Shown: positions 9,049-17,523 of the stretch, piece by piece
Layout: each line of letters begins with the position of its first letter
Position numbering within the stretch: the first letter of the stretch is position 1
DNA from: an uncultured Oscillospiraceae bacterium
GTDB taxonomy: Bacteria > Bacillota > Clostridia > Oscillospirales > Oscillospiraceae
DNA: 52,500 nt
Assembly: GCA_947628805.1 (NCBI GenBank)
Contig: CANRBG010000008.1
Location: 1 to 52,500, forward strand
Direction: 5' to 3'
Position numbers and translations under genes: made by a program
The notes under the pieces: generated by a model
What the model was told of the DNA's origin: nothing
The model's input: the letters and a program-made list of their open reading frames with translations, nothing else
The model's database searches: none

Positions 9049-9429
9049 ATGGTGGAAGTGGTGGCGGCGCTCATATGGCGTGGGGAACGGTTCCTGATCT
9101 GCCGGCGTCCCGCCCACAAGGCCAGGGGGCTCTTGTGGGAGTTCGTGGGCGGCAAGGTGGAGCCGGGAGAGACGAAAGAGCAGGCCCTGGTCCGGGAGTG
9201 TAAAGAAGAGCTGGACATAGAGCTTGCAGTGGGGGACGTATTCATGGACGTGGTCCATGAATACCCGGACATCACGGTCCATCTGACGCTGTTTCACGCC
9301 TCCCTCACCGCCGGAGAGCCCCGGCTTCTGGAGCACAGCGCCCTGGCCTGGATCACGCCGGCGGAGATACCGCAATACGACTTCTGTCCGGCGGACGGGG
9401 CGATCCTGCAAAAGCTCATGAAGATGTAA
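9049..9429 (+). CDS. NUDIX hydrolase, MutT type (8-oxo-dGTP diphosphatase-like)
   Basis: The Nudix box is nearly complete: GGKVEPGE, then RECKEELDIEL matches GX5EX7REUXEEXGU, with Asp replacing the last Gly. The family hydrolyses nucleoside diphosphates linked to another moiety; MutT members sanitise oxidised dGTP. I chose the second ATG (9049, MVEVVAALIW) because GGGAGGA ends right at the first ATG (9040), leaving no spacing, but sits 8 bases before the second. The start residues also match typical MutT proteins. 126 aa; monocistronic, with a terminator immediately after. Confidence 0.88.
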   Translation: MVEVVAALIWRGERFLICRRPAHKARGLLWEFVGGKVEPGETKEQALVRECKEELDIELAVGDVFMDVVHEYPDITVHLTLFHASLTAGEPRLLEHSALAWITPAEIPQYDFCPADGAILQKLMKM

Positions 9430-9434
9430 TAATG

Positions 9435-9461
9435 TCCCCATCTGTCCAAGACAGATGGGGA
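9435..9461. terminator. Hairpin terminator between NUDIX gene and XRE gene (convergent)
   Basis: 12-bp perfect stem TCCCCATCTGTC/GACAGATGGGGA with a CAA loop. The tail TAGACATTTT on the plus strand is only partly U-rich. Confidence 0.65.
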
Positions 9462-9480
9462 TAGACATTTTGGGAAGCAT

Positions 9481-9696
9481 TCAGCGTTTGTCGGTGCGCT
9501 CCAGGATGTAGTCCACGGATACCTTGTAAAAGTCCGCCAGAGCGCACAACACCTGGGGCGGGATCATCCGTTCGCCGCTCTCATAATAGGCATAAGTCCG
9601 CTGGGGGACGTGGATAGCCTGCCCCACAGCCCGCTGGGTCAGGTCCGCGTCCTCCCGCAGGTCCCGTATGCGCCTGTAACGATATGCGGTAGTCAT
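9481..9696 (-). CDS. Small XRE-family HTH repressor
   Basis: 71 aa from ATG 9696 (MTTAYRYRRIRDLRED). The helix-turn-helix covers LTQRAVGQAIHVPQRTYAYYESG, and the C-terminal LADFYKVSVDYILERTDK is typical of single-domain XRE regulators. The frame continues upstream to 9777, but that part runs through the promoter and operator and has no HTH homology. No clear Shine-Dalgarno precedes 9696, so the mRNA may be leaderless or poorly translated. A 15-base inverted repeat sits between its -35 and -10, which suggests autorepression. It is divergent from the 45-aa gene at 9776 and paralogous to the XRE gene at 23246. Confidence 0.87.
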   Translation of the reverse strand: MTTAYRYRRIRDLREDADLTQRAVGQAIHVPQRTYAYYESGERMIPPQVLCALADFYKVSVDYILERTDKR

Positions 9697-9711
9697 GAAA
9701 ATAGTATACAA

Positions 9712-9756
9712 AGAACAAATTGTTCTATTGCAATTTTGAATATTTTGTTCTAAAAT
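9712..9756. promoter_or_regulatory. Divergent promoter region with XRE operator
   Basis: AGAACAAATTGTTCT (9712-9726) is a perfect 7+1+7 inverted repeat. The half-site TTGTTCT recurs at 9745-9751. The self-complementary TTGCAA at 9728-9733 can serve as -35 both ways: plus strand TTGCAA, 17 bases, TAAAAT (9751-9756) for the 45-aa gene; minus strand TTGCAA, then TGTATA/TATACT after 17/19 bases for the repressor. The full operator lies inside the repressor's promoter and the half-site abuts the -10 of the other gene. Confidence 0.72.
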
Positions 9757-9775
9757 ACGACGCGGAGGTGTTACC

Positions 9776-9913
9776 ATGGTGGACTATCAGGAAATGTATT
9801 ACAAGATGAATCGGGCTATGGAGAAAGCGATCAACATTCTGATCGAAGCGCAGCGGGAGTGCGAGGAGGACTACCTGACGCAGACAGACCCTCCGGAGGA
9901 GAAAAAGGCATAA
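9776..9913 (+). CDS. Small 45-aa protein divergent from XRE repressor
   Basis: ATG at 9776 with a good ribosome site (GGAGGTG, 5 bases before the ATG). The product begins MVDYQEMYYKMNRAMEKAI and is acidic, with one Cys and a predicted amphipathic helix. It has its own promoter and terminator. I recall similar short clostridial proteins near prophage-like XRE genes, but no function can be named. The shared operator region suggests control by the divergent repressor. Confidence 0.7.
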   Translation: MVDYQEMYYKMNRAMEKAINILIEAQRECEEDYLTQTDPPEEKKA

Positions 9914-9918
9914 AAGTG

Positions 9919-9946
9919 TCCCCGGCTCGATCGAGCCGGGGATATA
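9919..9946 (+). terminator. Terminator after the 45-aa gene
   Basis: Perfect 24-base palindrome: left arm TCCCCGGCTCGA, right arm its complement, giving a strong stem. It is followed by TATATTTA, only partly U-rich. Confidence 0.65.
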
Positions 9947-9974
9947 TTTACATAATTAAGTTTACGTAATATTA
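9947..9974. repeat. Dispersed AT-rich motif, site A (two copies of TTTACRTAAT)
   Basis: TTTACATAAT (9947-9956) and TTTACGTAAT (9961-9970) are direct copies spaced 14 bases apart, between convergent genes. The same motif occurs at 11743, 14667, 23217 and 45393. On the minus strand each reads TTAYGTAAA, similar to the XerD arm of dif sites. Confidence 0.6.
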
Positions 9975-10367
9975 TCAGAACCGCACCGTCTCGGGAGGGG
10001 CGGTGAAGGAGCTGAAGGTGGCGGTGGCGTCCTGGAAAAAGAGCACCTGGGTGTTGCCGTCGTTCTCGTCGTACATGGCGCGGAGATCGGGATAGGCGTC
10101 CAGCATGCTCTTCCGGGCCTCGACCCGGTCGTCCTCCACCAGTTTGCCGGACACCCGGACCCATACGCCGTCCTTGAACGCGCAGATCTCCGCCTTGGGG
10201 TTGGCGGCCAGCTGATGGGACACGTCCTTGCTCCGGCCGGTCTGGATGTACAGCTTGCCCTCAAAGATGTGGACGGTGCCGAAGGGCCGCACACGGGGCT
10301 GATCCCCGTCCACGGTGGCCAGATAGTAGGTCCCGGCGGCCTTCAAAAATTCATATACCTTCTCCAT
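9975..10367 (-). CDS. Pyridoxamine 5'-phosphate oxidase-family FMN-binding protein
   Basis: 130 aa with the split-barrel pattern of the family: YLATVDGDQPRVRPFG near the start, then KLYIQTGRSKDVSHQLAANPKAEIC and a late LFFQDATATF. Such small members bind FMN or F420 and are usually of unknown substrate. Start ATG 10367 with AGGAGGAA. It is last in a minus-strand run with a nitroreductase and a flavin reductase, so a redox/flavin role fits. It also has its own promoter inside the end of the nitroreductase gene. Confidence 0.88.
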   Translation of the reverse strand: MEKVYEFLKAAGTYYLATVDGDQPRVRPFGTVHIFEGKLYIQTGRSKDVSHQLAANPKAEICAFKDGVWVRVSGKLVEDDRVEARKSMLDAYPDLRAMYDENDGNTQVLFFQDATATFSSFTAPPETVRF

Positions 10368-10397
10368 GACAGTTCCTCCTGAATTTGGTTTTGCACA

Positions 10398-10426
10398 ACT
10401 ATATCCCTATTCCTCTCCGTTGTCAA
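10398..10426 (-). promoter_or_regulatory. Internal promoter for the PNPOx-like gene
   Basis: Minus strand: TTGACA, 17-base spacer, TATAGT. The -35 lies in the last codons of the nitroreductase gene. Confidence 0.7.
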
Positions 10427-11141
10427 ACTGTTTTAGATACTGGCCCACGGAGCGGGTCATCTCCCGGGCGAAGTCGGATTCATATTTGCGCTTCCAGAAG
10501 GCCCCGACCCAGGCGTCGTAGCCGTTTGCGGCCCGGGGTGCCATCATCTCCCGCAGCTCGGCGCCGTCCATGTGCCGGTAGCGGTTTTCATGGACGATGT
10601 GGCGCAGATCGAAGCGCCGGGGCTTTTCCCGGCGCTTTTGCTGTTCGGTGGGATAGCCCAGCACCAGCATGACGCACGGGACCACATATTCCGGCAGACA
10701 CAGCAGCTCCCGATGGGTCTCGCACTGCTCCAGGATGTCGCCGATGTAGCAGGAGCCGATGCCCAGGCTCTCCGCCGCGGTGACGGCGTTCTGGGCGGCA
10801 ATGGCGGCGTCGGTCACTGCCAGCAGAAGGTCGCCCACGCCGGGCGTCCGGGGGGAGAGGCCGGCCTCCGCATAGGCGTCGTACCATTTCCGGCAGTCGG
10901 CGCAGAACACCAGCACCATGGGCGCCTGGGCGATGAAGCTCTGACCGTCGCAACTGACGGAAAGAGCATTTTTCAGGGCCTGATCGGTGATGTCCAGAAT
11001 GGTGTAAAGCTGCTGGTTGCCGGCCGTGGGCGCGGCGCACGCAGCCAGGAGAATGGCCTGCTTGTCGGCGTCGGATATGGGCCTGTCCAGATAGGCCCGC
11101 ACAGATTTTCGCCTGTGCAGGGCGGCCAGGATGTCATTCAT
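10407..11141 (-). CDS. Nitroreductase-family flavoprotein
   Basis: 244 aa. The N-terminus (LHRRKSVRAYLDRPIS) and PTAGNQQ are the FMN-binding signature of the family; SLGIGSCYIGDI is the late conserved loop. These homodimeric enzymes use NAD(P)H to reduce nitro groups, quinones or flavins. The C-terminal extension after residue 180 (FDLRHIVHENRYRHM) is seen in clostridial members. It follows the flavin reductase by 15 bases, so co-transcription is likely. Confidence 0.9.
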   Translation of the reverse strand: MNDILAALHRRKSVRAYLDRPISDADKQAILLAACAAPTAGNQQLYTILDITDQALKNALSVSCDGQSFIAQAPMVLVFCADCRKWYDAYAEAGLSPRTPGVGDLLLAVTDAAIAAQNAVTAAESLGIGSCYIGDILEQCETHRELLCLPEYVVPCVMLVLGYPTEQQKRREKPRRFDLRHIVHENRYRHMDGAELREMMAPRAANGYDAWVGAFWKRKYESDFAREMTRSVGQYLKQFDNGEE

Positions 11142-11156
11142 GGCACCTTCCGCCCG

Positions 11157-11729
11157 TCACTTTTTCATCAGTCCCGCGCCGGAATTCCAGGCTTGGCCCA
11201 CCTTTTCCGTGCAGGCGTAGTAGCCGTTTCGCATCTGGTCGAAGGCAAAGGCGTTCAGCTTGGCGGCGTCGATGCGGCCCAGCTCGTCCAGGACCTTCTC
11301 ATCGGCCATCACGTTCTGGATCCGGCCCAGGACCCGCAGACCGTAGGGCTCGTCCTCGAACCGCTCCACGGTGCACTCCAGCGTCAGGGGATACTCCTGG
11401 ATCACCGGCGCGTCCACCTGGGTGCTCTTCACCGCGTGCAGGCCGGTGCGGGCGAATTTGTCCGCCGTGTCGTTGGCGGAGGCGATGCCCATGTAGTCGG
11501 AGGCCTCGATGGTATCCGTGCCGGGCACCGACAGGGTGAACGCCCCCCGGGAGCGCAGGTTGGCAACGGTCTTGTGGCTGGCCTCCAGATTCAGGGCCAC
11601 CATGTCCTCCGCGCAGATGCCGCCCCAGGCCATCATCATGGCGTCCACGGAACCGTCGTCGTTGTAGGTGGCGATCATATAGGTGGGCATGGGATACAGA
11701 TAGGGCTTTACGCCGAAGTCTTTCATCAT
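11157..11729 (-). CDS. Flavin reductase-like / flavoredoxin family protein
   Basis: 190 aa. The FMN-binding split-barrel pattern is visible: MIATYNDDGSVDAMMMAWGG, then VALNLEASHKTVANLRSRGAFTLSV and DYMGIASANDTADKFARTGL. The family reduces free flavin with NAD(P)H or carries electrons as flavoredoxin. The start is one of two consecutive Met codons at 11729/11726 after GAAGGAG. The upstream gap holds a copy of the dispersed AT-rich motif, possibly regulatory. Confidence 0.88.
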   Translation of the reverse strand: MMKDFGVKPYLYPMPTYMIATYNDDGSVDAMMMAWGGICAEDMVALNLEASHKTVANLRSRGAFTLSVPGTDTIEASDYMGIASANDTADKFARTGLHAVKSTQVDAPVIQEYPLTLECTVERFEDEPYGLRVLGRIQNVMADEKVLDELGRIDAAKLNAFAFDQMRNGYYACTEKVGQAWNSGAGLMKK

Positions 11730-11742
11730 AACAGTCGCTCCT

Positions 11743-11770
11743 TCAATAATTAGTTAACATAATATTATTA
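11743..11770. repeat. Dispersed AT-rich motif, site B
   Basis: TTAACATAAT at 11754-11763 with a degenerate partner just before it. It lies in the 38-base gap upstream of the flavin reductase gene. The minus strand reads TTATGTTAACT, matching a XerD-type arm. Confidence 0.55.
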
Positions 11771-12298
11771 CAGCTCATACCGGCGGTATTCCGTGCCGTC
11801 CAGGGTCTTCCAGATGAACACGCCGTCCTCCAGAGTCATATACCCGGCCTCGCTGCCGGCCAGTGGCTGGGCCACGGAGCCGGGGTTGAAGCACAGGAAG
11901 GTGGCATGCCGCTCGGTCATGGGGACGTGGGTATGGCCCTGCAGGAGGATATCGCCGGGCTGCATGCCGTCAGGCAGGTGAGCGGCGTTGTATAAATTGC
12001 CGTGGGTGGCGTAGATAAAGGGTCCCTTGCCGGTGGGGAACACCCGGACCAGCTCCCACAGGGGGAAGCGTACCAGAGTCTGGTCCGCGTCCGTGTCCGT
12101 ATTGCCCCGGACGGCCACGATCTTCTCCGCAAGGGGGTTTAAAAGCTCCGCGGTGGTTTTGGCGTCGGCGGCAGAGCCGTGGTTGAGCACGTCGCCCAGC
12201 AGAAGAAGCTTTCCGGCGCCCTCCCGTTCAAAGGCTCGCAGCAGGGCCTGACAGGCGGGAATGGAGCCGTGCAGGTCCGACGCGATGAGCCATTTCAT
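11768..12298 (-). CDS. YfcE/MJ0936-type metallophosphoesterase
   Basis: 176 aa from ATG 12298 (MKWLIASDLHGS), with AGGAGGTG upstream. Metal-binding motifs are in order: SDLHGS (D-x-H), GDVLNHG (GD), VRGNTD (GN-D), ATHGNLY and LQGHTHVP (GHTH). These small enzymes act as phosphodiesterases on model substrates; in E. coli the homologue is YfcE. The frame runs further upstream into tRNA-derived sequence and should not be extended. It is first of the minus-strand run that continues with flavoproteins, though the 38-base gap may separate them. Confidence 0.92.
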   Translation of the reverse strand: MKWLIASDLHGSIPACQALLRAFEREGAGKLLLLGDVLNHGSAADAKTTAELLNPLAEKIVAVRGNTDTDADQTLVRFPLWELVRVFPTGKGPFIYATHGNLYNAAHLPDGMQPGDILLQGHTHVPMTERHATFLCFNPGSVAQPLAGSEAGYMTLEDGVFIWKTLDGTEYRRYEL

Positions 12299-12517
12299 AA
12301 CGTTGAACACCTCCTGAGTTTTTAGTGATAAGGCGGTGAAGCAAAGCAAGACTTTACTCCACCGCCGTTTGGCGGAAGCGGTGGGATTCGACCTGCGCTG
12401 CGGCGCAGGCCGCCTCGGGTTGCAAGGCGCCACCGGCGCCTTGCCAAGCGCCCTCGGGTTCGAATCCCCCCAAGATTCATAAGACAGGTCCACCCCACAA
12501 GGGGTGAATCTGTCTTA
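12299..12517. other. Gene-free stretch with tRNA-derived fragments and hairpins
   Basis: No gene is seen. Positions 12370-12391 repeat exactly the last 22 bases of the tRNA-Ser gene (12518-12539), in the same orientation and 148 bases away. Hairpins at 12392-12409 (CCTGCGC/GCGCAGG) and about 12424-12442 (AAGGCGCC/GGCGCCTT) lie between the copies. A T-arm-like GGGTTCGAATCCCCC on the plus strand (12456-12470) is a third tRNA fragment. It looks like an integration scar or a decayed tRNA gene. Confidence 0.6.
12478..12517 (-). terminator. Hairpin directly after tRNA-Ser
   Basis: Long inverted repeat, arms AAGACAG-A-TTCACCCC and GGGGTGGA-C-CTGTCTT with one A/C mismatch and a TTGT loop. It begins at the tRNA 3' end. 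There is no U-run after it, so it may be a processing signal rather than a classical terminator. Confidence 0.5.
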
Positions 12518-12606
12518 TGGCGGAAGCGGTGGGATTCGAACCCACGAGACCTTGCGGTCTACCTGATTTCGAGTCAGGCCCGTTATGACCACTTCGATAC
12601 GCTTCC
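12518..12606 (-). tRNA. tRNA-Ser (anticodon CGA)
   Basis: 89 bases on the minus strand. Acceptor stem GGAAGCG/CGCTTCC, discriminator G, encoded CCA. Anticodon loop CTCGAAA gives CGA, reading UCG. The long class II variable arm (AGACCGCAAGGTCT) is typical of serine. The T-arm is GTGGGTTCGAATCCCAC. Confidence 0.96.
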
Positions 12607-12618
12607 AAACGCTTAGAC

Positions 12619-12647
12619 ATCATACCATGGAAACCCCGCAATGTCAA
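12619..12647 (-). promoter_or_regulatory. Promoter of tRNA-Ser
   Basis: Minus strand: TTGACA, 17-base spacer, TATGAT, 12 bases before the tRNA 5' end. Confidence 0.9.
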
Positions 12648-12659
12648 CGGCAATGCGGC

Positions 12660-12688
12660 TTTACAACCGCCGTCCGATGGCCTATAAT
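12660..12688 (+). promoter_or_regulatory. Promoter of the TIGR04255-MFS operon
   Basis: TTTACA, 17-base spacer, TATAAT; divergent from the tRNA-Ser promoter. Confidence 0.88.
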
Positions 12689-12720
12689 AGGAAAAAACAG
12701 CGGAAAGGCGGGCGGTCAAA

Positions 12721-13491
12721 ATGGCCCGATATGCGAACGATTTCATCACCCAGGTGGTGCTGCGGGCGGACTTCATCTCCGGTACGGCCCCTGTGGCGGG
12801 GCAGCTGCCGGAGGGGGTCCTGGCGGCGCTGGAGAATTACCCGGAGCGGAGCGTGGCCAACCGGTCCCGGACCGAGGTGCGGCTCCAGAAGACGCCGCAG
12901 GGCCCCGTCCGGGATACCCGGACCATCAACTTCCCCGAGCACAATTTCTGGACCGCCGGACGGGACCTGCGGGCCGCCGTGTGCGGCGAATACGTCTTTT
13001 TATCCCAGCGTCAGTACGGTGGCTATGAACCGCTGCGGGAGGAATTCCTGTCCATTCTTGACGCCATGGCCGCGGCGTTTCCGAATCTTCGCATCCGGCG
13101 GCTGGGGATGCGTTATGTAAACGAGATAAAACTACCGGAAGCCGACGCTGGACCGGGTCTTGGCGCGGATTTTTGGGAACATTATGTTAATCCATTGCTG
13201 GTGGGCGGCCTCCGCTTCGCCGCCAACGACGGGGCCCTGGCCCGGCACATGTGTACCACAGAGCTGAATTACGGCACGGACCGGGCCACCATCCGCTACG
13301 GCATTTTCAACGGGGAGTATCCCAAGCCCAACCGGCGGCGGGAGTTCATCCTGGACGTGGACGCCTACTGCCAGACCCAGCTGCCTCCCAGTGCGGCGGC
13401 GGCCAAGCTGGACGACTATCACGCCGCGGCCTGTCAGGTGTTCGAGGCGGCGGTGACGGACGCGCTGCGCCAGCGGATGAACAGGGGATGA
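12721..13491 (+). CDS. TIGR04255-family protein, function unknown
   Basis: 256 aa. The pattern fits the sporadically distributed TIGR04255 family: an N-terminal beta strand pair (FITQVVLRADF), the middle RIRRLGMRYVNEI segment, and the C-terminal FILDVDAY with the YHAAACQVFEAAVTDALR helix. No enzyme motif is visible. It ends in ATGA overlap with the MFS transporter gene, so the two are translationally coupled. The family has patchy distribution, and no role can be assigned. Confidence 0.8.
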   Translation: MARYANDFITQVVLRADFISGTAPVAGQLPEGVLAALENYPERSVANRSRTEVRLQKTPQGPVRDTRTINFPEHNFWTAGRDLRAAVCGEYVFLSQRQYGGYEPLREEFLSILDAMAAAFPNLRIRRLGMRYVNEIKLPEADAGPGLGADFWEHYVNPLLVGGLRFAANDGALARHMCTTELNYGTDRATIRYGIFNGEYPKPNRRREFILDVDAYCQTQLPPSAAAAKLDDYHAAACQVFEAAVTDALRQRMNRG

Positions 13492-14675
13492 GGAGCGCGA
13501 AGAGCCTGGGCGGAGCCTACGGCGCTCTGAACGGCGTTTACTGGATGCTGTGCTGCCTGAATTCCTTCACGGCCAGCTTTCTGCTGGGCCGGGGCTATTC
13601 CAACACGGAGCTGGGGGCCATCATGGCGGCGGGCTATGTGCTGGGCCTGGCCTTGCAGCAGCCGGCGGCGGCCCTGGCGGACCGGCGGGCCAAGGCTCCC
13701 GTAGCCGTGATCGCGGCCGGCACGGGGCTGGTGGGCGCTGCGGCAGCGGCCCTGCTGCTCCTGCCAGGCAGGAGCCTGGCGGTGACGGCGGTATACGTGC
13801 TGTTTTTCGCGTTCATCATCCTTTTGCAGCCCCTGGTGAACGGCTTTGCCTATTACATCGAACGGCTGGGCACGGCGGTGCCTTTTGGCATCTGCCGGGC
13901 GGTGGGGTCCCTGGGCTACGGGCTGCTGGCGGCGGTGCTGGGCCGGATGATCCAGCGCAGCGGCGTGAACGCGGTGCCCTGGGCCGGGCTTCTGACGGCG
14001 GCGGCCATGCTGGCGCTGATGGGCTGGTTCTCCCGGGCCGGCGCGCCGGCGGCGGCGGATAAAACTGGGGAAGGACCGGCGGCGTCCGGCGGCCTGCTGG
14101 GGGACCGCCGGTTCCGGCTGATGCTGATCGCAACGGCGCTGCTGTTTTTCAGCCACGCCTTTTTGTCGGTGTACATGCTGCAGATCGTGCAGAACGTGGG
14201 GGGCGATAACGAGGACCTGGGGCTCATGACCGGGTTCGTGGCGGTGCTGGAGCTGCCGACCATGTTTCTCTTCGACCGGCTGCTGCGGCGGTTTTCCTGC
14301 GGGGGCCTGCTGCGGTTCTCGGCGGTGTTTTTCGCGGTCAAAACGACCCTGGTGCTGGCGGCGGGGAGCCTGCCCGCCGTGTACGGCGGCATGTTCTTCC
14401 AGATCTTCGCCTACGCGCTGTTCATCCCCGCGTCGGTGCGCTATGCCGGCCAGATATCCGGCCAGGCCAACGCCAACCGGGCCCAGGCCTGGGTGACGGT
14501 CATGACCACCCTGGGCAGCGTATGCGCCTCCGGCCTGGGCGGGGCCATGATCGACCGGCTGGGGCTGAAAGCGGCCCTGGCCCTGGCGGCGGCCTGCGCC
14601 GCGGCCGGCGCGGCGGTGATGGTCCTGGGCGTGCGGGAAAAAGCACGTGACCGGGCGCAAGATGAATTAACATAA
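13488..14675 (+). CDS. MFS transporter (LacY/nucleoside:H+ symporter-like MFS_1)
   Basis: 395 aa from ATG 13488 (MRSAKSLGGAYGALNGVYW), which overlaps the TGA of the preceding gene. About 12 hydrophobic segments are visible. ALADRRAKAP is the A-like loop between helices 2 and 3, and the same loop in the second half is LFDRLLRRF. The early GVYWMLCCLNSF segment resembles the MFS_1-like group that includes LacY and NupG. The substrate is unknown. The last codons run into the dispersed AT-rich motif. Confidence 0.85.
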   Translation: MRSAKSLGGAYGALNGVYWMLCCLNSFTASFLLGRGYSNTELGAIMAAGYVLGLALQQPAAALADRRAKAPVAVIAAGTGLVGAAAAALLLLPGRSLAVTAVYVLFFAFIILLQPLVNGFAYYIERLGTAVPFGICRAVGSLGYGLLAAVLGRMIQRSGVNAVPWAGLLTAAAMLALMGWFSRAGAPAAADKTGEGPAASGGLLGDRRFRLMLIATALLFFSHAFLSVYMLQIVQNVGGDNEDLGLMTGFVAVLELPTMFLFDRLLRRFSCGGLLRFSAVFFAVKTTLVLAAGSLPAVYGGMFFQIFAYALFIPASVRYAGQISGQANANRAQAWVTVMTTLGSVCASGLGGAMIDRLGLKAALALAAACAAAGAAVMVLGVREKARDRAQDELT

Positions 14676-14695
14676 TTCAATTTACATAATATTTT
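14667..14695. repeat. Dispersed AT-rich motif, site C (two copies)
   Basis: TTAACATAAT (14667-14676) and TTTACATAAT (14681-14690), spaced 14 bases as at site A. The first copy supplies the stop codon of the MFS gene. Confidence 0.6.
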
Positions 14696-14700
14696 CATTG

Positions 14701-14731
14701 CCGCGCCGGGAATTTGGACGCCCCGGCGCGG
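14701..14731 (+). terminator. Hairpin after the MFS gene
   Basis: 10-bp stem CCGCGCCGGG/CCCGGCGCGG with a 10-base loop. No U-run follows, so termination is uncertain. Confidence 0.45.
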
Positions 14732-14744
14732 TGTATATTCACCA

Positions 14745-14840
14745 CATAATGAATATACAGTGCAAAACCACCAAAATTTGAAAATATTCGTTATTTTCAT
14801 GAATAATACTATTGATATCCAATGCCCGACGCGGTATGAT
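14745..14840 (+). promoter_or_regulatory. argG promoter with ArgR-box-like sequences
   Basis: TTGATA (14812-14817), 17-base spacer, TATGAT (14835-14840). Directly upstream are CATGAATAATAC (14798-14809) and CATAATGAATATACAG (14745-14760). Both resemble the left half of ARG boxes (TGAATAWW). Arginine repression is inferred. Confidence 0.7.
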
Positions 14841-14869
14841 ACGCTTACTGTGATCAAGGAGGAAACACC

Positions 14870-16079
<1,210 letters not shown>

Positions 16080-16087
<8 letters not shown>

Positions 16088-17417
16088 TCTCTGGGGCGGC
16101 TCCATCGCGGAGGCGGCGCGAAAGCTCAATTCCTCCATTGAGGTGGACAGCCGCATGTGGCGGGAGGATATTGCCGGGTCCCTGGCCCACGGGGCCATGC
16201 TGACGGAGCAGGGGATATTGTCCCCCGCCGACGGCGCGGCCATCAAGGCCGGATTAGAGGGCATCCGGGCGGACATCGAGAGCGGCGCGCTTGCCATCGA
16301 CATGTCCGCCGAGGACATCCACACCTTCGTGGAGATGACCCTGACCGAGCGCGTCGGCGACGCGGGCAAGCGCCTGCACACCGCCCGCAGCCGCAATGAT
16401 CAGGTGGCCACGGACCTGCGGCTTTATACCCGGGGCCGGATCGACGGGCTGCTGGAACGCATCCGCGACGTGGTGGCGGCCATCCATGACAAGGCGGCGG
16501 CACACGCCGACGCGGTCATGCCTGGGTACACCCATTTGCAGCGGGCCCAGCCGGTGACCTTGGGGCACTATCTGTGCGCCTGGGCCATGATGCTGGTCCG
16601 GGACGCGGGGCGGCTCACGGACGCGAAAAAGCGGCTGAACCAGTGCCCCCTGGGGGCCTGCGCCCTGGCGGGGACCACGTTCCCCATCGACCGGGACAAG
16701 ACCGCCGCCGCCCTGGGTTTTGACGGGCCTGTGCTCAACAGCCTGGACGCGGTATCCGACCGGGACTTTTGCGTGGAGACACTGGCGGCGGTGAGCCTGC
16801 TGATGACCCATATGAGCCGGATGGCGGAGGAACTGGTGCTCTGGTCCAGCCTGGAATTCGGCTTCGTGACCCTGCCGGCGGGCTTTGTGACGGGTTCGTC
16901 CATCATGCCGCAAAAGAAGAACCCGGATATGGCGGAGCTGATCCGGAGCAAGACCGGCCGGGTCTACGGGGACCTGACGGCCATGCTGACGGTGCTGAAA
17001 GGGTTGCCGCTGGCCTACAACAAGGACATGCAGGAGGACAAGCAGACGCTATTCGACGGGCTGGACACGGCGGAGCTGTGTCTGAGCGTGCTGGCCCCCA
17101 TGATCGCGGGCATGGAGCCCCATCCGGAGGCCATGCGCAAGGCCGCCGGGGCCGGGTTCATCAACGCCACGGACTGCGCCGACTGGCTGGTGGAGCACGG
17201 CGTGCCCTTCCGGGAGGCCTACGCCGTCGCGGCGGGGCTGGTCCGGCAGGGGAAGCCTCTGGAGGAACTGACTCTGGAGGAATACAGGGCTGCCTGTCCG
17301 GTGTTTGACGAGACGGTGTACGCCGCCGTGGACCTGGACGCGTGCGTCAAGCGGCGGCGTCTGCCGGTGGCGGCGGAGCTGGCCTTCCTGGAGGACTTTC
17401 TGAAAAAGGGCCTATAA
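16080..17417 (+). CDS. argH: Argininosuccinate lyase
   Basis: 445 aa from ATG 16080 ([19 protein letters not shown]), overlapping the argG stop. Upstream in-frame residues belong to the argG shadow frame. The fumarase/aspartase signature [12 protein letters not shown] is intact, as is [15 protein letters not shown]. It splits argininosuccinate into arginine and fumarate. It is slightly shorter than the common 455-465 aa, with no domain missing. Confidence 0.98.
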
Positions 17418-17432
17418 ATTATATAATGTATA

Positions 17433-17489
17433 AATAGAGCCATTGGCTCTATTAAAAAGACACGCCCGGGTCGAAGGACCCGGGCGTGC
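17433..17489. terminator. Tandem hairpins terminating argGH and the opposite surface-protein operon
   Basis: Hairpin 1: AATAGAGCC/GGCTCTATT (17433-17453). Hairpin 2: CACGCCCGGGTC/GACCCGGGCGTG (17461-17488). For the minus-strand gene, hairpin 2 is followed by TCTTTTT, an ideal terminator. Confidence 0.88.
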
Positions 17490-17523
17490 TCGCTATGTTG
17501 TTGTGTCCGCTTTTCGCGGGGTA

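Noticed and set aside
9947-9974. Full chromosome-dimer resolution site (dif)
   Set aside because: Only XerD-like arms are present, in direct orientation and spaced 14 bases. There is no inverted XerC arm with a six-base centre.
12477-12776. 99-codon minus-strand frame over tRNA-Ser
   Set aside because: It is the read-through of the tRNA gene (SNPTASA-type peptide), not a protein.
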